Assembly: GCA_010645155.1 (NCBI GenBank)
Contig: JAAGOF010000070.1
Location: 1,343,928-1,407,927, forward strand
Reading direction: 5' to 3'
Length of the DNA stretch: 64,000 bases
Origin: Tigriopus japonicus
Lineage: Eukaryota; Arthropoda; Copepoda; Harpacticoida; Harpacticidae
Under the pieces are notes generated by a model, which was given only the letters and a program-made list of their open reading frames with translations, searched no databases and was not told where the DNA came from. Below are positions 44,701 to 56,700 of the stretch, in pieces (positions within the stretch are counted from its first letter, which is position 1; the number at the start of each line of letters is the position of its first letter). Made by a program: the position numbers and the translations under genes.

Positions 44701-47700
44701 AACTCACCTCAGTAGTTACTACTGATGTATTTCGAAGTCGATTTTTTGCCAAGGTATTGCAATTTTGGTCCTTGCTTAGGTTTCTGGTTTTGAAAGCTAA
44801 TCACAGCAGATGTTTTGAGTGGTAAGAGACAAACCCTGAATCAAAAATGGCAGCACTACTAATTTCCTACCTCGAGATAGTACGTTCAAAAAACTGACCT
44901 CAGGGCGCAGAAGCATTTTGAAGGCAGTTTTGTCTGATCATGAACAAGTGCGACTACAGGGGTACATGCTATATGTACAGGGTGCCCTCCTTAAAATCGG
45001 ACAGAGGTTAGATAAAGGCCAGCAACGCCAATTTCAATTTTAGCGTGAAGACCCTCAGACCCAGCTCATTGGCCAATCACTTATTACTATTTTGAGGGGA
45101 TTTGGAGACTTCCGCTGTTTGAAAAAAAGGCAACCAAGAAAGATGCTTGTAAAAGATTGGTTATCCAAGGATTGTTTGTGAGGACCATTGCTTTAAGGCT
45201 TCTACAGATCTCAATCCAAGAACTTTACTTCCATCCTTTCACATCAACAATAGTGAGATCGAAATCGTCAAGCTAAGTCGGTTTTACCTTCACCACCCAA
45301 CACTCCTGGTGCATCCCAGGCCAATCGCTAATTGGCCTGTGCGTTCTAGTCAAAATTCTATAAATATCTGTGATAATGAACTAGTCATGATAGTCCAATA
45401 AATGTGCCAGGGGGCTTCACCCTTCAAAACTACTTTATTTCGTGTGCATTTCACGTTATTTCAACTCCTTCACCAAACACTTCAACCTCGCAATAACCAA
45501 GGCCGGGGCCAGGATCGGATACATCTGCAATAGACTGCCAACCATTTACCCTTCTCTTCAAACAATTCTTCAACTCTTCTCGACCTTCATCATCCCTCGT
45601 GTGTTTCCATGGCCTTCACCTTAGGCTTCCCAACTCCGCTCTCAAATCCGCCGATGCCACTCAGGCAAAATTCCTCAAACGATGCCTCTGCGTGCTCCAA
45701 TACGCCAATAATGCATGGACACATTTCCAATGCGAGGTCCACATTTTGAAAACCGTACAAATTCAAGGGACACTTTTCAAGACGTCCAAAACCCTAATCC
45801 TTACGAGAGTAAAAAGGTGAAAACTGTGTTTATTAATGTTCAAAAACGACATCCCAACATGAATTCAATTCAACTAAATTCTAACTCAAATAAGTGTTTT
45901 ATTGCGACTCTCGGTCATGTCAAAGCGTATAAAATGGGTTAAAAATATATGTGTATGGTTACATACATGGTAAACTGACCTGACAAATGGTGGCAGTGTA
46001 AAAATAGACATTCAAAATTGCGATATCACAGATGAATTGACATGAATTGTTTTCAGGACACATAAAAAAGGAAGGGGGATGGACAGACAGTTCGAGTAAT
46101 TGGGCTGAGGAAGATGATAAAAATCTTGTTTTTTGCAGTTAAGTGGGTAGGTCACATTGAACAGGTCCTTCATAAGATCCCATCGTTGGTGGAAGTTGGC
46201 TGGAAGCCGGATGAAGTTGCGTGACCGCCAATATTCCGAAGGGATGTCAAGCCAAGGACAATAGGGATTTGTCAATTCCTTGACGGAAAAGGATAGCATG
46301 TGTCCGGATATTGCCTCCGGAAAGATCAAGTTCCTAACACTGCTGGACACTAACCTCGCCAGCCCGGTGGTGCAGGGCTCGGTTTTGCATATGAAATGCA
46401 TACATGCATCATCGGCTTATTGGGGCACGCAGATGTTTCGTTTGAAGATTTTGGTCCAGGTGGCATCGGCAAAAAGGCCACTGACCACAGAAGGCCAGAA
46501 TCGGTTATTCAAAGTAGTCAAGTAGGCGTTTGCCCTTCCGAAAGAATTTTTGTTTCAATTCTTCAAAGTTAAAATATTACCTCCAAGCTAACAGCAAGTA
46601 CATTCCCATACCTCCCCATCCCCAACCCATATTTACTGTATAGTATGCCTTTTTAAGGATGACTACGAAGGATTCACTTCAAGGTCGAAGGACCTACAGC
46701 TTAGGGCCAACACCGGCAATTTAGGACATGCGATGACTGCCTGTGATTCAATAAATTTTGATTATTTTGCTAATAACATTTGTTTTTGAGTGAATGGCGG
46801 AACATAACATCTTAACAATGGCAAATAACCAGAGAAATGACGTGTGTTTAAGTGAATGGCTGTATTTTATAACATTTCAAGGAGAGCAAAAAGTCATGTT
46901 ATACTTTAGTATTAGTCTAACTACACTTTGCACAGTCTAGTTAAAATGTTCATGTCCCCCATGGTGAAAGTGCGTCGCACAAGACCCATCATTCTACTCG
47001 CCAGCATGACGATATCAGCACAGTGTTCACGGAATTTTGTGTTCCGATCAAATATGATACTAAGGTCTGTTTCCATGTCTATGCTCTCAAGTTCCTGGCC
47101 TTTCAGGATATCCTTTTTTTGGAGTGGTTTTTGGCCTCTTTCCAAACCTCATCATCTTACACTTATCCATGTGGAGAAGGTCCCCTCTAGAAAGATTGGG
47201 CTCAAGGCCCAATCTTCTGCAGAGTTCAAGGCACTTTGGACTCATTTCTCGTCTTGAGGTTGCAAGATAATCCCAATAATCTTCAAATCATCCGCAAATT
47301 TTAGCATCTTTGTGGATGTAGTCCAATCTAGCCATGAAGGTGCTCTCTTGTGGTTGGTTAAACATTGATGTCTTGTGTGGACTAGTCTTCTCATACTTGA
47401 TCTTTCTCAAAATTAGTCTGTCTCTGTATCTTAAGGTTGCCACTTCGATTCCACGTGCTTGTTTTTGTCTAACTGTTGATGTTTCCATTGCTTTTTCCCA
47501 TTCATTTTCATGTTGAATCACCAAACCAAAGTTTGCACTAGTGACAAGAGAAGACCAAAATTCCCTGAACCTTTTTATGAATCCTACGATCCAGTCCTTG
47601 TCCATCCATCTATCCATTGAATGATCTGACAGAGATGAAAGGCTCAAAAGCATGCTGAACAAACACATAAGTGACACAATTGACTTTGAGTAGTTCTCAT

Positions 47701-50700
47701 CAATGGAGAATACGATGTTCTTTGATTGGAAGAAAGAAAGAAGGATGAAGTCAAGCTCTCTTTTTCTTTGAAGGGCCACACACGACCAATCCAAATTTTC
47801 TTTCTCAATCAGCACGACTGGATTTCTTTGTGCACTAAAACACTAGAATATGACACTAGGAGATGGCAAGATAACCAGAATGAGAGGTAAATCCACAAAG
47901 CTTTTGAGTGGCATCTTCTTTGAAGCTCAATTCACAATGGTCGCACGTTTCTCAAGGTGACCAAATTGATTAGGGTTGGTTCATACCCTAAATTGACCAC
48001 TTCTATCCAACATTGAACAACCCTCTCCAAAAATAGTTCAAAGACCATTGTCAAATACTGGCTTAAAATATTTGTAAACGTTAAACGTCCAAAGATCGGC
48101 TGAGAGGTTGCGTGATCAATATCAACATTCCATTTCATTCCGTAAATTGTCATACATCACATTGTTATACATATACATTGAAATCAATGTATAGGAACAG
48201 TACAACAAAGATTAGTGTAATAAGTAGGGACAGGAAGTTAAGACGAATAAAACTGTCAAATTAGACGAAAAAAGACGAATAAAATTGACCAATTAAACAA
48301 AAAATGATGAATAAAAGTTCCCAACAGATGGAAAAAAAGAAAAAAAAAAATACTTGTTATTAATTTCAAGTTAATTTCAAACTTGGAATTAATTTCCCAA
48401 AAAGGTGAATGAACCTATCTTATAAGAAAGAATTAGCCGGTAGTACATATGTCAAATAAAAAGCAAGAGTTAAAAATGCCTTTTTAAAGGAACGTTTTTT
48501 GTGTAGCTATACTTAAAATCAGATTTGCAAATCCAATAATTGTTTTGATGGCCTTTTCAACCCAATAGTAATCTTTTCTTTCTATGTTTGTAAGGCCACT
48601 GTATGAGTACAAGTTAATTTATTAGCGTGGATTGTATTTTGTTCGTGCAAAACCGCAACTGACAATCAAAATATTACATTGGCCTATGATTGGTATGACT
48701 TTTTTCGAGCTATCTAATCAAGAAATATCCTTTTTCCTCCTAATGTCTTTTTTCACGGAATGTTATTACTTGGCCACGCAACCTCTCTCAGCCAATCTTT
48801 GGATGTTTAACGTTTACATAAAATATTGAGTTAAAAGAAGACAAAAAGAACACAATTTCTGTTTTAAAGAAGATAAGAAATGTTGCCCCTCTCATTGAAC
48901 CTCTCGTTCGAGTGGTCACCCTGTCAAACGAACAAACACTGACACCACATGGAGAATTCTCAAACTAAACCAGGGTTGCCATGGGCAAAAGAAACAATAT
49001 TATAATAGATTATTGAGTCACCTAAATCTTTCAATAACTTCAAAGTTTCAAATCGTTTTTCAAAATCCAATGTAATGAGCTTTGCTTATGAAAAGAAATA
49101 AATAGATTGTAATAACATGTTTGAGTGGCGTCCCTGACTGAATTCTCTTTTCCTCGCAAATGTGAGATGAAAAAAAAAATTAAAATTGAAAAAAAAAAAA
49201 AAAATCAAAAAATGAACTTCTCTCAACCTAGAATTAATGACGGATCAGTGATGATCCAACGCAAGGTGGATTGATGACGTCATAGACCCTGCTCTGAAAT
49301 TCGTCCTCTAGTACAGTGGTTCTTGGCCCTTGTTTTGCATTTTTTGAAAGATTTCGCTATTCTTTTATTCTAACGACTTCTTTCTCCTTGCGCAAGTTGG
49401 CCAAGTTGTGACCACAGATCATAAAATGACATTATATGGTCTGTGGTTGTGACGAGATTCTTTGATGATGTGGCGGAGGAATTTTGCTTCGTTAAGATTT
49501 TTGTGACGGAATATTTCTGTAACAACCAATGTTGTCACAAGGCATAAAAACTGGACTTTTTTCACATCATGAATTTGCGACTAGGATGTGCTTGTGATGT
49601 GTTCTACTGAGAAATTGCTTTCAAGGCAGATCTTGATTCTTTGTAGCAAGATTGTTTTATAATTAGGGACGGACAAATAATGTAAAAAGATTTTTGGTAA
49701 CATAAGCCCACTTTTCTGCCTTTTTGCACTTTTAACCTTTATTTGCACTTTTTATTCACGAATTTGGCCAAAATCGACAAATTGTAAAGAAAATTTTCAG
49801 TTTTGATAATCTAGTAACTTTTCAAACATTTTTTAGTGTCAAGATCATATTTTGAACTTGTCAAAAAAGGTTCCATTTGCAATCAAACATTCTCCGCACC
49901 TTGAGGAAATATATAAAAATAAACGAAAGATTGTTTTCTAGTGTATTTTAAATGACCTTATTTCCTTTTTAGGTCGTGAATAATTAAAAGAACTCAATTA
50001 CTTGCATTGCCCCTTCATCTTAAAACTAGTCTCAAATGTTTTTAGAACTTATAACTGACTTCTCCAGCTAAAATAAGCGTCATGGGTACTCAAACTTTGA
50101 AAGAAAAAGTACAATTGCAAGTTATTTGCTCCTTTTTTCGACATTTATTTGCACTTTCAGCCTTTTTCTGCAGTTTCTTTTGCACTTTTGGGTACATTTT
50201 TAGGCAACTTTTGGTAACTAAAAGACTTTATTTACTAAGTGGAGTGAAAAGTAACCACCTTGACCGCCAAGATGCAATGCTTTTGCAAAAAAAGTTTATA
50301 GTGCCTTGTAGTCCGTTCATATTTAGGCATAAGTTTCAAATTTTAATGGATTTTTGCCCTTCATTTTGTATTGACAGCTGATTGATGTTAACGTGTTTGA
50401 CATCATATCGAAAATGGATCAACACGATTTTCGTTTTGTCTTAAAACATTATTTTTTACTACGCAAAATGGCGAAGGAAGCAAAAGAAAAGATTAATAAA
50501 TGCAATGAGATAAATGCTCCGTCAGATCATACCATTAAATATTAGTTTTGCCACTTTCGTGGTCTCCGAAACTTCACTACGGATCAAAGACGTTATCGAA
50601 GGCCCTCCGAAACAATTACTGATGAAAATGACCAAAAAGTTAAGTTTAGTCTTAATGTTAGCTACCAACTCAAGCACCCTTACTTTCCGGTCAGCCAGCC

Positions 50701-53700
50701 CCATTTCATGAACTTTTTGACGTTTTCATCCGTAAAATTTTCAGAATCATTTCAACGTGATGCCAAAAACGTCAACATCAATGAGCTGTCAAAACAAAAT
50801 GAAGGGCAAAAATCCTTTGAAATTTGAAATGAATGCCTAAAGATGAATGAACTACAAGGCACTATAGGCATGTTTTGCAGTAGCGTTGCATTTTGTCGGT
50901 CAAGGAGGTTACTTTTCAACCCACCTAGTATTGGTACTTTCTGTCCTTAGTTAAAATATTTTCGGGTAAATACAAAGAGATTCTTTCTATCCTGTGTTTG
51001 AAAACAGTAACACTGACAAATTACCTCACAAATGCAACAAAAGTAAAGGGAAAACTACATCCTGGAATGAAATACTTAAACATAACTTAGTGCAATAACA
51101 AAGTGTAATGAAACACTTTCAGCACGTATACACAAACATCATTCAATCTTTACAACCACCTAGTAAGATGGATGGAAATGATTAGGAGAGAAATTGGAAG
51201 AAACTTTTTTACAAATTGTTTGTCAGATTATTTTTTTCCTCATTTTGTTGCCATGATTGATAACAAAAAATCTCCTGCTAGAAAACAATGATTCAAGAAA
51301 AAGAAAAGTATGTTTATTATGACCTTCCGTTTAACAGGCAAGTTAGATAGATATCACTTCATTTTAACAAGAAAATAGGAGAATTTTATATTCAAAATTA
51401 AAAAGGAAAATTAAGAATGAGCTAATAACCCCATGAATTGAAAAGCTAATTCCTTGGTTTCATTTCCTTCTCTATCCAACCGAGCGGTCTCCTTGATTTT
51501 CCGTGCGACATTTAGGGTCTGGAAATTGAGAAATCAATAGCAAACTCAATGAAACTTTTGCCTTGACACATTTGTGCTAATTTCTGTTGAGCCATAGCTC
51601 ATTCTGGTGTACTAGTCACTCATTCTAGTCATTCTTCATTGTGTATATATAAAGGTTTTTTTCAAAATAAGACAAGTCAAACTGAATCAGTTCATGACTA
51701 AATATCGCGCAGTCGATTCGTCCGACCTGCTGCCCCCTGTTTTTCCTTCAGAAGGGAATAAACAGTTTCCGCAGGTTTTTTTTTTTTTTGAAATTTTCCC
51801 ACTTTTGATATTTTAAAATAACATTGAAAATTGTAGTATCTGTTGGCCCCGAAGATAAACTAAATATTTGAAGTTGCAACTGGCATATATAATGTCGACT
51901 TGTTTCCTAACTTTGATTTTGACAAATAAACCAGGGATAACCTATGTAATAGTATAAATATTACTGGATACGAACTCGCGGAATTTCTCCGTCGCGCAAC
52001 CTCCGGTATGAGGCCGAGAGTTCGTAAACAAGAGGTACAAACGGCCATGTTGGGAGCCGAATATCAAACGAAAATCGACCAAAATTCCAAAAGATAGTGC
52101 GCTAATCGGTGTTCCTTGTGTTTCAAGCGGGTCCAGCCAAGTCCTAGCCTTGGTAAAGGTCAACCCCACGCCCCAAAATCAGTCCGATGTTGGTGTTTTG
52201 AAGACAAGTTCAGCCATGAATGAGTGAATGAAAGAGTGACTAAATGAACACATCATGGAGGGCAAATTCATTGGTCACAAGTGCGAATGTACCCGCCAGG
52301 TGTCTTTTCTTCAAGATGACGATCAACTGATCAAATGAAATTTGATGACCAGGTTACCTGCTACAATCTTTAGAAGTGATAGAGCCTTATATAAAGCAAA
52401 TAGAATGAAAATGGGCCTGAATCCGAGTATGGCTTCTATACGCACATCCAATACACAACTTTTGTGTTGAAGAGCATTGAAGAGGAGTAACACTCCAGAG
52501 ACCACCACAGATTGTTTCACTGAAGTTGGACTAATGGGTGAAGCAAGATTCCATCTACGTATTTTCCTCATTGTTATGATAACTAAAATCCTTTGGAGAG
52601 CTGAATGTCAAAAGTTCATGAGACGAGTAAAAAGAGTGCTGGGACGTGCGTCTAAAATCAAGGTGAAGAACATCCAGTCCCCAAAGAAGTTTGAATTCTT
52701 TCATGTTCAGCAGTTTTAGCCGTTAATAAGGAATAAATGACGTTGTGTCAAAATATAGCCTCGGCCTCATACCATTTTTTCAAAAATCGGAGTTCGTGTC
52801 CACCCCTTTCAAGGATTCGTGTCCATCCCTTTTAGGGTTTCCTGTATAAACTAACCTTTTTCCAGAAAATATTTTACGGAACAAGCAATTTTCCCACATT
52901 TTTTTTTTGATTTCCCTATCAGGGATCATCCCCTCATCATCATATCATCCCCTGTGCCCAATACGATTAGCTGTTCGAGGATCAGCTCCTGCACATTTCT
53001 AATTAGTTCGGAATTTGAAGTTGAACAGTAGCCAAATAAGTAATCAAATTGATTGCGTGATGTCTTGCACGCCATTATTGAAATGTATGAATATGCATGC
53101 AATTCTGAAGCCTTAATATAAAAGATGAGCAAAGTTTTAGTTGCGGAGATCTTCTCTGATTAGACCGTCCTGTAAGAGACCTCGATTCTGATTGAAGTTA
53201 AAGAATCTCATGTTTTCCATGAGATTCCTCATTTGGACTGAGATTAGCGCCAGGAACACTATATTCTAAAGGTCTGGCAATGTGTTATCGAGAGAAAAGT
53301 GTTATCCGAAGGACACTTCGCCTCAAATAGTGGTGAAACTAGAGCGCTATAATAAAATTTTATTATAGCGCTCTAGGTGAACTACACAACTCAGTCAAGC
53401 ATTCATTCAAATTATGACGGCCTCAATCATCGAAATGTATGCAATTAAGAGTAAAGATACATCATTCAAATTTAGAAACCCTGATGACTTCCAGTGGTGT
53501 TAAGGGTTGATTTTGTTGTTGCCCAGGGATGCCAAGAAAATCTTAAAGAAAGAAAATTATTGGTTGAAGAACTCTTCATTGCCAAATCTACCTCCTTCTG
53601 CCGGAAACTTTAAACTAAAGTTTCCATTCTCTATTAGGTTCAATTATTAATCTTTCTTAAGCTCATTCATTAATCTTTCTTTTTAAGATCACTTATTTTA

Positions 53701-56700
53701 ATTTTATCATTTTTTCATCTTTCTTATCCTCATTTTTTCATCTTTCTTATCCTCATTTTTTCATCTTTCTTATCCTCATTTTTTCATTCATCTTTCTTAT
53801 CCTCATTTTTTCATCTTTCTTATCCTCATTTTTTCATCTTTCTTATCCTCATTTTTTCATCTTTCTTATCCTCATTTTTTCATCTTTCTTATCCTCATTT
53901 TTTCATCTTTCTTAACCTCATTTTTTCATCTTTCTTAACCTCAGTTTTTCATCTTTCTTAACCTCAGTTTTTCCTTTCTCGTTTAGTACAAGGCAAAGGT
54001 TTTCATTTTGGTTTCTCTCCCACTGTTTCTCTCAATGTTCTGTCAATATTAAAGTCTTAAATACAAAATCATTTTCTTTTTCTTTTTTGTCGCTTTCTAC
54101 TGCATAAAATTCCTGATTGCTAGAAAAATTTATTGCCGTCAACTTATTCCACTTCGTCACTCCAAATTTCAGCTACCATCAAGTTTCTTGTATTGGCACG
54201 TTCGCAAAAGTGCCATCAATGACTACCACCTAGCATCACTGAACAGAGATACAAATTCTCAGGAAGGTCATCAGTGGGGGAGGAAGTTTAGACGAATAAA
54301 ACTGTCAAATTAAACGAAAAAAGACGAATAGAATTGCCTGATTAGACGAAAAAAGACGAATAATTTGACCGATTAAACGATAAAAGACGAATAAAAGTTC
54401 CCATAAGACGAAAAAAAACGAAAAAAATACTTGTAAGACGTAAAAAGTCGAATCAATTTCCGAAAAGGCAAATGAAACTGGCTAATAAGAAAGAAGAAAA
54501 ATTAAATGCCCGTACAGACGAAAAAAGACGTTTAAAACTGCTCCAACAAAATAGACGAAATGTATATCCCTATTGATGGGGACCAATCTGTCTGCTTGGG
54601 CAAAAACGGCGAAACCTAGAAAATTTAAAAAAAGAAGTACCTAATGAGCAAGAATTTGCCAGTAGTACCGATCTCAAATAAAAACCAAAAGTTAAAAAAT
54701 GCCTCTTTTAAAGGAACGTTTTTAGTAGAGCTATACTTAAAATCAGATTTGCAGATCCAATAATTGTTCTGATAGCCAGAAAGCTTTTTCAATCCATTAG
54801 TAATCTTTTCTTTCTGTGTCTGTCGAGCAACTCTACGAGTACAAGTTAATTTATAGGTCTGGATCGGATTGTATTTTGTTTGTGCAAAACCGCAACTGAC
54901 AATCAAAATATTACAGTGGCCTGAAATTGGTGGGGTTGGACTTTCTTCGAAGTTTTTATTCGCTTGGAAAATTGAAAAAACGCTTAAAGAGCTTGAAATC
55001 CAAAAAAATACTATTTTTTGGCCAATTAGACGAGAAAAGACTAAAAAAATTGCCCGATTAGACGAGAAAAGACTAAAAAATTGCCCGATTAGACGAGAAA
55101 AGACTAAAAAAATTGCCCGATTAGACGAGAAAAGACTAAAAAAATTGCCCGATTAGACGAGAAAAGACTAAAAAAAATTCCCCGATTAGACGAAAAAAGA
55201 TGAATAAAATCCAAATTAGACGGAAAAAAATCACGACGAATAAAGGTTCAAAAAGAGGAAAAAAGACGAATAAGTTGATTCGTCTAAAGTTCCTGTCCCT
55301 AGTCATCAGAGTTTCTAAATGTACATGAAGTGGCTTTATTCTGGTTTCTCGAACATTTCAATGACTGGAAATGTTTGAATTTGCATAAAGACTCGAGCTT
55401 TACTAAAAATATTCGTAATCTCAACGCTGTTTGATATCCAGCATCCTTCAGACGATAGCTTTATCTCAACAACACTTTGCCAAACCCGCAGAATGTAGTA
55501 TCCATGGCACAAAATTTCGTTCAGTCACAATAAATGTCCTGTAGAAGACGGTCTAATCCAGGGATGGCTCAAGCCAGGAATACTTTCAAAATACACACTG
55601 GGTCCGATTACTACATTGAAAATTCAACGGAACAATTTATTTGTCGCAAAAATCTCACATTTTAGTGCAATGATCGGACCCAATGGGTATTTTTGAAATC
55701 CGTCCTGAAGTTCAGTGGTTCCTGTCTAATCAGAGAGGACCTCCACATTCAGACCTTTGCGCATCTTTCAAATTAAGCCTCTATGTACTTCTAATTAACA
55801 TTACACTTCACTCATATGGATGAAATATAAAATGCAACAACACCGTCAATATCCCAGGACGGTCAACGGCGCCTTTTCCATGCATTTGATCCTCATGTAT
55901 GCTCTAAATTGCATTCTCGATTGAGAAATTTCAGACAAAGGCAAAAAATTATACATTTGCAATAGACATTAGCAATGTCATGGTACTGTGCAAAAATACT
56001 ATCTTACCAGGTTCAACTTTTTGAACAGCAGCCACAGGTTTAAACAGTTTACTCTCTTCTTCAAGAAGTCGTTTGGCCTCTTCTCGTTTTTTCTTCTCCT
56101 CAGCCCGGTCCAATTCAGCCTTTCTCGCTTTGGGATCGCCTCCAGCCTTCACCTGCTTTTCCACTTGAGATATAAAACGCTGTTGTTTTGCACCTTTTTT
56201 GTTTTTCAGCCCGAATGTTTTGTCCTAAAAATACGAATAACATTTGCAGAACGGTCCAATTTTAAATTTTCATTGCTTTTTCTAACGCCAGAAAGTGGTG
56301 TCAACAAATTTATGAAAAAGGTTGTCCAAACTTGGTCCAAGGTTGCATCTTAAACTAAATACATTGACCAAATTCTAACAAGCCCTCATCCCCTTCCCAA
56401 ACACTACTTTTCCCATGATTAATCTGCGTGTCCGAATATGCCGACCAAACAGACAAACAAACATGCACTCTAACGAATAGAAAACAATTGGTCTTTTTTG
56501 TTCCAAAACATTAACATGGAACAGCTCCCGAACTTCAAAAATGTTTCTTTCTTTATCTGCTGAGCAAAAATTTGCTGAGCGAAATTTGAATAAGGGTCAT
56601 TACCGGAGCCCTCCGATCAGTTTTGCCNNNNNNNNNNNNNNNNNNNNNNNNNNNNNNNNNNNNNNNNNNNNNNNNNNNNNNNNNNNNNNNNNNNNNNNNN

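Noticed and set aside
53716..53972. Regular repeat array that could suggest a CRISPR
   Set aside because: Units are directly adjacent with no unique spacers, in an intron of a spliced gene; it is a satellite.
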